Shown: piece after piece, positions 34,881 through 45,684 of the stretch
Layout: each line of letters opens with the position of its first letter
Position numbering within the stretch: the first letter of the stretch is position 1
Assembly (NCBI GenBank): GCA_047639475.1
Contig: JBLIOD010000005.1
Location: forward strand, 1-64,000
Source of the DNA: JAAELZ01 sp047639475
GTDB taxonomy: Bacteria > Pseudomonadota > Gammaproteobacteria > Arenicellales > Poriferihabitantaceae
Length of the DNA stretch: 64,000 nt
Direction: 5' to 3'
Notes under the pieces: model-generated
What the model saw: only the letters and a program-made list of their open reading frames with translations
Database searches by the model: none
What the model was told of the DNA's origin: nothing
Program-made: the position numbers and the translations under genes

Positions 34881-35382
34881 CTAACAAACCGAGACTTGAT
34901 TGTCATAATGATGAACCCGGGATCATCATCTCCTATAGATGAGATTGATGATAATATTGTTGCTTCTAGCGCTAACCCTTATCCAACTCAAAAACAGGTG
35001 ACTAGTGTAATGCAAAATACGGATTTTGAGTTTGCACGTATATTAAATCTTTCTGACGTTAGAATGACTCCATCGAATAGATTTTATGAATTTCTCGGAT
35101 CAGACAAATCAGAACTTTTTCCACATTCAATATTTTGATTTTGAACGGAAGAGTGACATTGACGAGTTATTTATAAAAAATGTTCCAGTGATATACGCAT
35201 GGGGTGTTAATGATGCATTGTTTGAATTAGCTGAAAAGGCGTCAAACACGTTGAATTCAGCAAAACCAGTAGGTTTAAGAAAAGATAATACACACTACGC
35301 GTATTACCATCCATTACCTCCTTCAACTCCAAAGCAGAAAGAATGGGTAACGGAAATTTCAAAAATGTTGAATAGCTTATAA
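34881..35382 (+). pseudogene. DUF1643-like gene, truncated and frameshifted
   Basis: The first piece (NRDLIVIMMNPGSSSPID) has the MxNPSxA-like opening strand of DUF1643 proteins and runs to a TGA at about 35138. The other frame then continues with DIDELFIKNVPVIYAWGVND and a C-terminus HYAYYHPLPPSTPKQKEWV. The two join by a one-base shift near 35130. There is no credible start codon; the IS200-like element sits just upstream. Function of the family is unknown. Confidence 0.6.
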
Positions 35383-35540
35383 AAAAAGAACGTGACGGAA
35401 TTGTAAGAAATCTTAATTACTTGGGGCGACCATAAGGAAGTTATGGCACGTGCACTGCACGTTTACAGTATACATGTAGATTAGTATAAACGAAATTAGC
35501 TGCCATCCCTTGGCATAAACTATTGATTTCCTGTAAGAAA

Positions 35541-35617
35541 TGGTGGGCCCGGTAGGACTTGAACCTACGACCAATGGATTATGAGTCCACTGCTCTAACC
35601 AGCTGAGCTACAGGCCC
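35541..35617 (-). tRNA. tRNA-Ile (anticodon CAT, read as AUA after lysidine modification)
   Basis: A 77-base tRNA beginning GGGCCTGTAGCTCAG and ending with an encoded CCA. The anticodon loop ACTCATAA gives CAT. The flanking bases and the D and T arms follow tRNA-Ile2 rather than elongator or initiator Met, so TilS-dependent lysidine is expected. It lies close to rpoD, a linkage also known in E. coli, where ileX is near rpoD. Confidence 0.88.
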
Positions 35618-35670
35618 AAATCTTACTTAACTAATAGGGAGTATTAGTTTTCCACCAAAGTGGTGAATAT

Positions 35671-35692
35671 TGCGCTGGTATAATCCAGCGCA
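35671..35692. terminator. Hairpin downstream of rpoD
   Basis: TGCGCTGG and CCAGCGCA form a perfect 8-bp stem around the loop TATAAT, 15 bases past the rpoD stop. The U-run lies on the plus-strand side (TTTT), so termination of rpoD itself is less certain than the hairpin. Confidence 0.55.
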
Positions 35693-35707
35693 TTTTAATA
35701 ACGCGAT

Positions 35708-37654
<1,947 letters not shown>

Positions 37655-37919
37655 CGTGTGTATTTCCGGTGGGTTTGCCTCGTCAGGCAAGGATTTTTAA
37701 AAAGCGCGTAACTATAACTCAGTCACAAAATCAGTGCCAGCTCCAAAAACTGGAATACGCAATAAAATCAAACGTTCACTGCAGCATTTTGATATGTAAA
37801 TAATATAGTGTGCGCTTGGGCTTTTTAAAGATCTAAGTCACAAGTTTGTAGTGCAAATTCCGTTTAATCAAAGGCGGCTTAGGTATAATCGCCCGCTAAC
37901 GAACACAACCCGTAAGAAG

Positions 37920-38798
37920 ATGAGTAAACAATTAAAACTGGGCATACCTAAAGGTAGCCTAGAAAGTGCCACTATTGACTTATTTAAACAAGCTGGGTGG
38001 AATATCCGCACCAAGTCACGCCATTATTTCCCCACGGTGAATGATGAAGACTTGTCTTGTAAGTTAATCAAATCAAAAGAGATGGGGCCCTATGTTGAAG
38101 CGGGCGTTTTAGATTGTGGCCTAACAGGGCAAGATTGGATTTTGGAAAGCAAGTCAGATGTCATTGAAGTGTGCGGGCTTAATTATTCCAAAGCATCAAA
38201 CCAAGCTTGTCGTTGGGTGTTGATTGTGCCGCAAAATTCTGACATCCATTCTATAGAAGATCTAAACGGCAAAACCGTTGCGACAGAGCTCACTGATTTC
38301 ACTACGGCCTATTTGAAAGACCGAAACATCGACGCAAAAGTACAGTTTTCTTGGGGCGCCACTGAAGCAAAAGTAGTCGAAGGATTAGCCGATGCCGCTG
38401 TAGAAATTACCGAAACCGGCACGACGATTAAGGAACACGGTTTACGCATTGTAGAAGATTTGCTGCGCACACATACCGTGTTCGTGGCGAACAAAGCGGC
38501 CATGGAAGATCCTTTCAAAAGGGAGAAAATAAATAACATTGCCCTAATGCTGGAAAGCGCGATGGCTGCAAGGCAAAACGTTTTGCTCAAAATGAATGCA
38601 CCAACCGCTGCACTCGAGAAAATCGTTGAAGCCTTACCTAGTCTACAAGCACCGACCGTCAATCATTTACATAATCAAGAATGGGTAGCCATTGAAACTG
38701 TAGTGCCACGCATATCGACTCGCGAGCTTATTCCAAATTTAAAAGCAGCCGGTGCCGAGGGAATATTGGAAGTTAATCTAAACAAACTGGTTAACTAA
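37920..38798 (+). CDS. hisG: ATP phosphoribosyltransferase HisG, long form
   Basis: A 292-residue enzyme for the first, feedback-controlled step of histidine synthesis. The N-terminal LKLGIPKGSLESATIDLF is the family opening. GLTGQDWI and the PRPP loop AAVEITETGTTI follow. Residues from about 225 form the C-terminal regulatory domain, so it is the long form that does not need HisZ. It is a single gene outside any his operon, divergent from rpoD. A TATAAT at 37884-37889 is a plausible -10 box. The ATG at 37920 gives the canonical N-terminus. Confidence 0.94.
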   Translation: MSKQLKLGIPKGSLESATIDLFKQAGWNIRTKSRHYFPTVNDEDLSCKLIKSKEMGPYVEAGVLDCGLTGQDWILESKSDVIEVCGLNYSKASNQACRWVLIVPQNSDIHSIEDLNGKTVATELTDFTTAYLKDRNIDAKVQFSWGATEAKVVEGLADAAVEITETGTTIKEHGLRIVEDLLRTHTVFVANKAAMEDPFKREKINNIALMLESAMAARQNVLLKMNAPTAALEKIVEALPSLQAPTVNHLHNQEWVAIETVVPRISTRELIPNLKAAGAEGILEVNLNKLVN

Positions 38799-38853
38799 AA
38801 CTAAACATCACAGATACTTAGCCTTCTATAGAGAGGACGAATCAATCAGCCAT

Positions 38854-38885
38854 AAAAAAAGCAGCGTGTAGACGCTGCTTTTTTA
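38854..38885. terminator. Bidirectional rho-independent terminator between hisG and the LysM gene
   Basis: GCAGCG and CGCTGC pair around a TGTAGA loop, with an A-run before and a T-run after. It can therefore end transcripts from both hisG (plus) and the convergent LysM lipoprotein gene (minus). Confidence 0.85.
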
Positions 38886-38935
38886 TTCGCGCCCGAAAGC
38901 GCATTAGATACCCAAACTTAAACTAACTGCTTAGG

Positions 38936-39388
38936 CTAGCCGCCTAAGTAAGCTGTATCTGAAGATTCCGTTGGACCCACTGCCCAAGCGCCACGCATTT
39001 TTGCATGGTTAACTGCTGCATCGATAGCCGCTTGACCTGAGTCACGCGGAATGTCGAATACTTGACCAGGGTAGATCAAATCAGCATCTTTAATTTCGCT
39101 AGCGTTAGCCTTGTAAATTAAAGGCCAGTTGAAAGCCGTACCATAGATTTGGTCTTGCTTAGAGATGCACCATAAGTTGTCACCTGAAGCGACGGTATAG
39201 CTAGCTACATCAGTTGACTCAACAGCTGCTTCGGTTGCTGGCTCAGCAGCCGCAACAGCCGGTGCAGGCGCAGCTTCCGCTGCAGCATCGCCAGGATTAA
39301 CTTTGGCACTGATACAACCGCCACTTACGGCGATAGCGAATGCTAGAGCTGATAGCTTTAGTACATCTTGTAATTTAGATTGGTGCAT
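38936..39388 (-). CDS. LysM-domain lipoprotein
   Basis: A 150-residue protein. The lipobox VSGGC puts the lipidated Cys at residue 25. An Ala/Glu/Pro-rich linker (about 30-65) leads to one LysM domain (about 64-113: YTVASGDNLWCISKQ, then PLIYKANASEIKDADLIYPGQ). LysM binds peptidoglycan, so this is an envelope-spanning tether or a scaffold. Small single-LysM proteins of this type are often numerous and of unknown function. Confidence 0.85.
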   Translation of the reverse strand: MHQSKLQDVLKLSALAFAIAVSGGCISAKVNPGDAAAEAAPAPAVAAAEPATEAAVESTDVASYTVASGDNLWCISKQDQIYGTAFNWPLIYKANASEIKDADLIYPGQVFDIPRDSGQAAIDAAVNHAKMRGAWAVGPTESSDTAYLGG

Positions 39389-39556
39389 TAAATTTCACTC
39401 GGTTCAATTTTAATAATTCGTTGACTTTTTTGGCTTTAAGCCACAAAAGCGCCTATTGCCGACTAGTTTAACGCTTTATCCCTCTATAAATCAACATAGT
39501 TACTGTAAAATCACCTGTAAATACAAACCGTTCCAATCAGAACATATAGCATCACT

Positions 39557-40576
39557 TTGAAATCATCCAATTATTTAGCGAAACACTATTCAATCCCTCT
39601 TTGTTTTAGGAACGCGTTCGCTTCATTAAACAAAATTCTTCTAATATTAGCCCTAGCAGCTAGTTTCTCAGTTCGTGCACAGCCGACCTATTCTAAAGTA
39701 GTGATCTTTGGTGACAGCCTGTCGGACACTGGCAACATCTCAAGTGTCATTGGTTCTCTACCCCCACCTTTTTACAATAACCGAATCACAAACGGACCCG
39801 TGGCAGTGGACGAACTCACCGCTAAACTAGGGCTGAATGCTACCCCGTCTTTACATTTATCAGTCGCTGCGAATGGCTACAATTATGCCGTAGCGGGTGG
39901 AAAAATAGTGGGTAACGGCACCGAAGATTTGAGCGCGCAGATCGGTGCATACTTGAATCGTACTAACTCGTTTGTTGATTCCAACGCACTATTCCTCTTA
40001 ATGCTAGGGGGTAACGATTTACTCAGCATAAGAAGAACCTCTTCTACTAACAGCGGTAACTTACAAATTGAAAGTACCATTATTGCCTATATTCACCAAA
40101 TACAGCGGTTACTAAATGCTGGGGCGAGATATTTCCTGGTGGCAAACGCGCCAAACATTGGCCGTATTCCTCAGACATTGGCGCTGGAGTCTTCTTTCGC
40201 TGGCATTTCAGCTCGCGCGCAATCTTACTCCCAATATTTCAACCAACGGCTAAGTTCAGCACTAACAACGCTGGCCTTTACGGGTGATTCGAATGTTATC
40301 CTATTCGACTTTTACGCCACCTTCAATAGCATAACAAACAACCCCAGTGCCCACGGGTTTAGCAATGCCTCTGAGGCTTGTTTTATTATTGCCTCACTGT
40401 CGTTTCATCCAAATTGTAATTTCAGCCGGTTTGTTTTTTTTGATGACATTCACCCAACTGGCAAGGCCCACCAACTATTGGGCGAGGCTATGTACAAGCG
40501 TCTTTTAGAGCCGACATCAAGTAATTCCAATGGGTCAGTTGTATCACCCATCTATTTACTATTGCTAAGCGACTAA
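39557..40576 (+). CDS. Exported SGNH/GDSL-family hydrolase
   Basis: A 339-residue esterase or lipase. The signal peptide precedes Ala-Gln-Pro at about residue 41. Block I is VIFGDSLSDTGN with the catalytic Ser, block III is GGNDLL, and block V is DDIHPTGKAH with the Asp and His of the triad. This arrangement resembles lysophospholipase/thermolabile haemolysin-type GDSL enzymes. The start codon is TTG. The substrate, probably a phospholipid or short ester, is not determined by sequence. Confidence 0.88.
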   Translation: MKSSNYLAKHYSIPLCFRNAFASLNKILLILALAASFSVRAQPTYSKVVIFGDSLSDTGNISSVIGSLPPPFYNNRITNGPVAVDELTAKLGLNATPSLHLSVAANGYNYAVAGGKIVGNGTEDLSAQIGAYLNRTNSFVDSNALFLLMLGGNDLLSIRRTSSTNSGNLQIESTIIAYIHQIQRLLNAGARYFLVANAPNIGRIPQTLALESSFAGISARAQSYSQYFNQRLSSALTTLAFTGDSNVILFDFYATFNSITNNPSAHGFSNASEACFIIASLSFHPNCNFSRFVFFDDIHPTGKAHQLLGEAMYKRLLEPTSSNSNGSVVSPIYLLLLSD

Positions 40577-40577
40577 A

Positions 40578-42086
40578 ATGCACGACATCGTTTTAGCCAC
40601 TCTTAACGCGCGCTATATCCACGCCTCTTTCGGACTGCGTTATTTAAAAGCCAACCTGAAAGAGCTCGAAGCAAAGACAGCGCTGTTAGAATTTACGATT
40701 GATCAGAGGCCGCTCGACATCGCCGAACAATTGTTAGCACACTCACCCCGAATTATTGGCCTGGGCGTCTATATTTGGAACTGCACTCAAACTGAAGAAG
40801 TGGCCAAACTACTTAAAGTACTAGCGCCAGAAGTGACTTTGGTGCTGGGCGGCCCAGAAGTCAGTTACGAGCAAACTGAGCAGTCTATTTGTGCTCTCGC
40901 AGATCATGTTTTAAGTGGTCCTGCGGAAGCCGCATTTTATGAATTGTGCCACAACGAATTAAACGGCCTGACCTCGATTGAAGGATTTAAGGTAAACCTC
41001 TCTCTTTCTGATATTACGCTGCCGTATCATTTGTATACCGACGAAGACCTAGTCAATCGCATCTTGTATGTTGAAGCCTCTCGCGGCTGTCCGTTTAAAT
41101 GTGAGTTCTGCTTGTCCGCCTTAGACAAAACTGCCAAGCCATTTGCGCTTGATCGATTTCTTGAAGCAATGGGCGTGTTATACGACCGTGGCGCGCGCAA
41201 TTTTAAGTTTGTGGACCGCACCTTTAATCTCAGCAGCAAAGTCAGTGTGCCAATAATGCAGTTTTTCCTCGGTCGTATGGCCGAAGATTTATTCGTGCAC
41301 TTTGAGGTGATACCCGATCGACTGCCTGATGCACTTAAAAAAATGATCGCGCAGTTTCCGGCAGGCAGTCTACAGTTTGAAGTGGGTATACAAACGTTTA
41401 ATCCAGCGGTACAGACACTCATTAGCCGCAAACAAGACAACGACAAAACATTAGAAAACCTAGGCTGGTTATGTGGGAGAAGCCCGGCCTATATCCACAC
41501 CGACCTCATTTTTGGTTTGCCGAGTGAAGCCCTCAAAAGCTGCGCAGATAACTTTGATAAATTGGTTAAAATTGGCCCTGATGAAATTCAACTAGGCATA
41601 TTAAAACGCTTGCGTGGCATGCCCATGATACGTCTAGAACAACCCTATCAATTGCGTTTCAACCCAAATCCGCCTTACGAAATATTATCGACTTCCACCA
41701 TTGATTTTGCACAAATGCAAAGCTTGAGAAGATTCGCTCGCTATTGGGATTTAGTCGGCAATGCCGGGCGTTTTAAATCCACCCTCCCGTTGTTACTCGG
41801 TGACCGACCCTTTGAACGTTTTATGCGGTTTAGTGAATGGTTACACGCCACTACCGGACAAACGCACAAGATAGGACTGAAGCGCTTGTTTGATTTGCTT
41901 TTTAGTGCGCTCTCAGAGGTTTTCAATATTCCTTCAGAACAGATAATAGAGACACTAGAAGCCGATTATCAAATCAGTGGCAGTAAAGGTTTGCCACAGT
42001 GCTTGGTTAAACAACAAAGCCAACACAATCGACGAACAAAACGCGGTCAAAACAAGCGCCAACTTACTCACTTGTTAGAGAACTAA
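40578..42086 (+). CDS. B12-binding-domain radical SAM protein (DUF4080 type)
   Basis: A 502-residue protein. The N-terminal Rossmann-like domain (about 1-140, VLATLNARYIHASFGLRYL) resembles the cobalamin-binding domain of class B radical SAM enzymes. The cluster motif is CPFKCEFC (CxxxCxxC) near residue 172. The C-terminal region resembles DUF4080. The reaction is unknown. It starts one base after the GDSL hydrolase stop, so the two are co-transcribed. It is convergent with the DUF1835 remnant. Confidence 0.85.
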   Translation: MHDIVLATLNARYIHASFGLRYLKANLKELEAKTALLEFTIDQRPLDIAEQLLAHSPRIIGLGVYIWNCTQTEEVAKLLKVLAPEVTLVLGGPEVSYEQTEQSICALADHVLSGPAEAAFYELCHNELNGLTSIEGFKVNLSLSDITLPYHLYTDEDLVNRILYVEASRGCPFKCEFCLSALDKTAKPFALDRFLEAMGVLYDRGARNFKFVDRTFNLSSKVSVPIMQFFLGRMAEDLFVHFEVIPDRLPDALKKMIAQFPAGSLQFEVGIQTFNPAVQTLISRKQDNDKTLENLGWLCGRSPAYIHTDLIFGLPSEALKSCADNFDKLVKIGPDEIQLGILKRLRGMPMIRLEQPYQLRFNPNPPYEILSTSTIDFAQMQSLRRFARYWDLVGNAGRFKSTLPLLLGDRPFERFMRFSEWLHATTGQTHKIGLKRLFDLLFSALSEVFNIPSEQIIETLEADYQISGSKGLPQCLVKQQSQHNRRTKRGQNKRQLTHLLEN

Positions 42087-42111
42087 AGCCCCCCGACTAT
42101 AGCCCTAACTG

Positions 42112-42298
42112 TTACAAATCTACCCTGGTTAATTTCATCTCTTTCTCATCCCAACGCCAATTATTGGCGTGGGTAATTTGCACCCCTCCCATCCAAAAGC
42201 CTTCAGAAAATTGATTAAAGATGTCCATTTTACCGGCTAGTATCGCTTCACCCGCTGCCGTCACATTCAGTAAAGCATGCTTATCATCTGGTTTTTTT
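42112..42298 (-). pseudogene. C-terminal fragment of a DUF1835/DUF3658-family gene
   Basis: About 61 codons, ending at a TAA (42112-42114). The sequence HALLNVTAAGEAILAGKMD and then FWMGGVQITHANNWRWD fits the closing part of DUF1835/DUF3658 proteins (LTxxGxxVLAG, WxGGVxL, WRWD). There is no start codon. It breaks at 42298, exactly where an IS66-like terminus begins. The matching N-terminal and middle part is at 55910-56586 on the same strand, 13.6 kb away. Confidence 0.6.
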
Positions 42299-42486
42299 GT
42301 AAGCGAAGGGTTAACGACGTCCTACCGAGCTGAAGTATAAAAGTTTATTATCTCGTTTTAATATTGAAACGAGATGATGACAAGACGAAGCAAAGAGCAG
42401 TGGCGAGAGTTAATAACGGGGCAGCAATCCAGTGGCTTGAGTGCAGTGGCTTATTGCAAGCAGCATGATATCAACCCCAAGTATTT
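42299..42486 (+). mobile_element. IS66-family element remnant (left end and TnpA start)
   Basis: GTAAGCGAAGGGTTAACGAC at 42299 matches the GTAAGCG-type ends of IS66 elements. The first codons of TnpA follow from ATG 42374 (TRRSKEQWRELITGQQSSGL and AYCKQHDINPKYL, about 38 residues). After about 42486 similarity ends, so the rest of tnpA, tnpB and tnpC is gone. Nothing else recognisable was found in 42487-42682. Confidence 0.75.
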
Positions 42487-42682
42487 AGGAATTATAATTG
42501 GTTGTTTGATTGGAATGTTTCCACTATTTTTTCTTTAATCTAAAAAGGCTGTTACTCCGAGAGAGCCGCTATTTTCGACTGGCTGAAAAGGCCAAACTGA
42601 GACGGTCGCTCTACCCTTAGAGTTATTTAGCGAACAAACCATGCGATGCCCCCTGTTATGTGCATTTGCCAAATTCATATAG

Positions 42683-42895
42683 CTATCTCCAGCCATGAAT
42701 CCAGTTACTGTCATTTTTTAATTCATTCCAGTTAATTGGAATGGATCGTTTAGACATTACCGCTTCTATGCTGCATGAAACGACCAATTCTTCTTCAATT
42801 TCAACTTCAGATACAATGAAGTGCTTCTCCTTATTACTAGGAGTCACAGCCGTCCACTTACTGCCGAGCAATTTTTTGGGATTTATTCTATTCAT
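42683..42895 (-). CDS. Trp-rich small protein (TIGR02450 type)
   Basis: A 70-residue protein that begins NRINPKKLLGSKWTAVTPSNKEKHF and ends WIHGWR. This fits the TIGR02450 family of small Trp-rich proteins, which is often found beside photolyase and related genes. No function is known. Its position at the left edge of the photolyase cluster is consistent with being part of the module. Confidence 0.75.
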   Translation of the reverse strand: MNRINPKKLLGSKWTAVTPSNKEKHFIVSEVEIEEELVVSCSIEAVMSKRSIPINWNELKNDSNWIHGWR

Positions 42896-43079
42896 TTATC
42901 AGAACTCGATTAAGCACCTAACATTTAGCATCTGCGGTTGATCAGCAGTCCCATGCGTTTGTTGGTCGATATTCATAAGGGGTATCGGTGTGGGTTGATG
43001 ACATAAAGGGTGACCACTAACGTCGAACAATACCCTTAAATGAGCCCGTAGCGAGACATATTCGCTTCACAAATTCAAC

Positions 43080-43529
43080 TCAAGAGCTGGGGCCAAACTG
43101 GAAGACGTGGTCGTACCCTCTAGTCAAAGTATATTCTTCTAAACTTACAGAAAACAATCGACAGCTGACATGCGATAACAAGTTATCTAGTGTCGAATTC
43201 CTAGAAAGGATTGCCCTACGAGCTTGTTCTTGTGCTCTGCCTTCAAGCAAGTCAGCCACCCCAGTCGCGGTAAGTGAATATCCGTCGACGTGATCCTGGA
43301 TGTTGCCTCTGCAATTGTCCCATATCATGCTAACTTTTGGGTTTGACAGCATGTTACGAAACTTACGGGTGTCCATGTAAGTTGCGAGGTAGATTGTAAA
43401 GAGATCTGCGCTAAACGCATATGCCATCAGGTGCTGGCATGGGCATATTTCATCCATCGTCGCTAGTACGCACTGAGCCTGTTGTCCAAGTAGATCGGCA
43501 ATCTCCGCGGCTAGCTCGAGTTTTTCCAT
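43080..43529 (-). CDS. Pyridoxamine-5'-phosphate-oxidase-fold protein
   Basis: A 149-residue protein with the FMN-binding split-barrel pattern: an N-terminal helix, then QAQCVLATMDE and LFTIYLATYMDTRKFRNMLSNPKVSMIWDN. Members bind flavin or F420 or degrade haem; this one cannot be assigned. The minus-strand sequence before the start contains TTGTATAC (around 43580), a partial match to the motif found at the MerR promoter. It lies in the photolyase island. Confidence 0.75.
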   Translation of the reverse strand: MEKLELAAEIADLLGQQAQCVLATMDEICPCQHLMAYAFSADLFTIYLATYMDTRKFRNMLSNPKVSMIWDNCRGNIQDHVDGYSLTATGVADLLEGRAQEQARRAILSRNSTLDNLLSHVSCRLFSVSLEEYTLTRGYDHVFQFGPSS

Positions 43530-43815
43530 TAGTATGGCTATCTATTATTTGTCCGTAATGAGTGGCGAACTCAAAGTATACAACAGGCAGTCAGGTTATT
43601 CGTGATTATTGAAAACGACCGTTTTTGAGAATAGATATCTCATGCTTAGTTCTCGACTGTTTTATTGGGTTTCCAGTTATCAAAAATAGTTCTCACAATG
43701 AATTCTTAACAGTTCAGTGATTTAACGAGTTTTGAGAAAGATTAAGAGAAACACCTTTTGACCAAAAAGTCACTACTGGTATTTTTGGAGGCTATTCACA
43801 CAAAACCCCTAATAT
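43530..43815. other. Intergenic region, no gene seen
   Basis: Contains AAAACGACCGTTTT near 43614 and CTAATATCTATATTAG (43809-43824), a perfect hairpin just after the CbiX stop that could act in termination. Nothing else is recognisable. Confidence 0.4.
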
Positions 43816-44190
43816 CTATATTAGTTTTGTAGTATTAGCAGAAGAAACAAGAAGATCCATCATCAATGATGATGCACCAAGATGAGGTGCAATACAGATT
43901 GTAATGTCAGGATATTGACCTGCGGTTTCATTTACTATGCTAGGTATATCTTCAATTACATGTCTTCCTGAATTTAGAAAATATGGCAAGATAATAATAG
44001 ATGACGCGCCATCATTAACACATTGTTTGATACCTTCGGGTATCAGCACTTCCGCTAACTCTAAGAATGCTGCGTTAACAATACTGTATTGTTGCGAACA
44101 GTTTTTTCTAAGTTTATCTGCGAGTAAGATAACCTCATCGTTTGATAGCTTTCGTTGGCTGCCATGAGCCACAAGTAGTAATGCTTTCAT
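43816..44190 (-). CDS. CbiX/sirohydrochlorin chelatase-like protein
   Basis: A 124-residue single-domain protein. LLLVAHGSQRKLSNDE has the catalytic His of class II chelatases, and PYFLNSGRHVIEDIP the second conserved His. Short CbiX insert cobalt or iron into sirohydrochlorin. A gene for cobalt tetrapyrrole chemistry beside a B12-binding regulator is suggestive. But there is no cobalamin operon in the window and the link is inference. Confidence 0.85.
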   Translation of the reverse strand: MKALLLVAHGSQRKLSNDEVILLADKLRKNCSQQYSIVNAAFLELAEVLIPEGIKQCVNDGASSIIILPYFLNSGRHVIEDIPSIVNETAGQYPDITICIAPHLGASSLMMDLLVSSANTTKLI

Positions 44191-44220
44191 TGTTTATCCC
44201 ATATTTATGTATTTTATAAA

Positions 44221-44263
44221 TCTAACAATAGTTAGATTTCATATTGACGTGTAAAAACACGTC
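44221..44263 (-). terminator. Hairpins after the photolyase gene
   Basis: GACGTGT and ACACGTC form a perfect 7-bp stem with a 4-base loop (44246-44263), and TCTAAC and GTTAGA pair at 44221-44236. They are 24-66 bases past the photolyase stop. No strong U-run follows, so termination is likely but not certain. Confidence 0.5.
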
Positions 44264-44286
44264 GGTACCCCTATTACGTAAGACGC

Positions 44287-45663
44287 CTAGATAGATCGAG
44301 CCTTCATCATTTGATAGCGTATCAAAGCTTGATCTCGGCTTTTAGCTAAATCAATAACCGGTGACGTACCACTTTTCTGCGCGATTAACCAACGATCAAT
44401 GTAAACATTTTTTGGGTCAAATCGTTCAGCTTGCCGCACTGGGTTAAATATTCGGTAAAAAGGCGCTGCATCACAACCGCATCCAGCTACCCATTGCCAA
44501 CCCATACTGTTGTTTGCTAGATCTGCATCCACTAAGGTATCCCAAAACCATTTTGCGCCATGCAACCAATGCACGCCCAAGTTTTTGGTTAAAAATGACG
44601 CTGCGACCATACGTACTCGGTTATGCATAATGCCGGTTTCCCAGAGTTCCTGCATACCTGCATCAACAATGGAAATGCCGGTTCTACCTTCTTGCCAGCT
44701 TGAAAGCCAGTCAGAGTTGTTTTCCCATACTCCCAATTGATCGAACTTTCCTTGCAATGAATATTGGTCACTATGCGGGTTGTCATACAACAAATTTAAT
44801 GCAAACTCACGCCAGCCTAGCTGCCTAGCTAAGGCTTCTGCCGCACCGGCAAGTTGTGAGCCACACTCTCCTTGCATGGCGGGCCATAAATCATGGATCA
44901 TCTGCCCTATTGATATTTCACCAAAATGCAGAGCTGCTGATAAGCCGCTGGTGCCGGATAATGCGGGAAAGTTACGATTCTCAGGATAATCTGCTAAATT
45001 AATTAACAGCGAACTCCACTTTTTCTTAGCAGTCACTTCGCCCGCAGACCAATGCGAGTGCAGCTTTTCGTGCCATTGATGCTTATCTAACAAATTTAGC
45101 TCGTTCAAAGTACATCCTATTTTTGAGTTAGCATATTCAACGTTATTAAGGTCACCACCATTCTTAAGCGAAGGCAAACCAATGTCACTGATATAGCTAG
45201 AAAGCGCGCGCCAAAAAGGCGTGAACACCCTGTAAGGCAAGCCTGATTTATTAAGTATTGTGCCGGGTTTAAATAAGCTGTAGTCATGATAAATGTTGAC
45301 CGTTAGCCCTTGTTTCAAACAAGTTCGTTTTAACGCTTTATCACGTTTTATTCGCGAAGGCTCGTATACACGATTTAGGAAAATAGTCGATACCTGCTCA
45401 CCTTGGGCCAACGAAATCAAGTCTTGCTCAGACTTTCCTGTCAAGTAAAGAAGTTGATGGCCTCTTAAGGCCAATGAGGCTTCAAGCTTTAACAGTGATT
45501 GCTGCAAATACCAGCGGCTTGCACCTCCTAAACGCCAAGGTTGGTTTTCGTTGTCATCGTGCAAGTAAACCGGAATCACTACTTCTCCAGACTCTATAGC
45601 CGCATTCAGAGCTGGATTCGCTTCGAGCCTTAAATCGCGACGAAATAAAACGATCACTGGCAT
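44287..45663 (-). CDS. phrB: Class I deoxyribodipyrimidine photolyase
   Basis: A 458-residue flavoprotein that repairs cyclobutane pyrimidine dimers using blue light. The N-terminal antenna domain starts VIVLFRRDLRLEANPAL. The C-terminal FAD domain has WREFALNLLYDNP, NRVRMVAASFLTKNLGVHW and GWQWVAGCGCDAAPFYRIFNP, the photolyase fingerprint with the Trp chain. The gene is 21 bases downstream of the B12-type MerR gene on the same strand, which implies direct control by that regulator. Confidence 0.95.
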   Translation of the reverse strand: MPVIVLFRRDLRLEANPALNAAIESGEVVIPVYLHDDNENQPWRLGGASRWYLQQSLLKLEASLALRGHQLLYLTGKSEQDLISLAQGEQVSTIFLNRVYEPSRIKRDKALKRTCLKQGLTVNIYHDYSLFKPGTILNKSGLPYRVFTPFWRALSSYISDIGLPSLKNGGDLNNVEYANSKIGCTLNELNLLDKHQWHEKLHSHWSAGEVTAKKKWSSLLINLADYPENRNFPALSGTSGLSAALHFGEISIGQMIHDLWPAMQGECGSQLAGAAEALARQLGWREFALNLLYDNPHSDQYSLQGKFDQLGVWENNSDWLSSWQEGRTGISIVDAGMQELWETGIMHNRVRMVAASFLTKNLGVHWLHGAKWFWDTLVDADLANNSMGWQWVAGCGCDAAPFYRIFNPVRQAERFDPKNVYIDRWLIAQKSGTSPVIDLAKSRDQALIRYQMMKARSI

Positions 45664-45684
45664 GGCTATTTATCGGAGCAAGGC

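Noticed and set aside
35541..35617. tRNA-Met assignment from the CAT anticodon
   Set aside because: The stems and loop context follow tRNA-Ile2, including the linkage to rpoD, rather than initiator or elongator Met.
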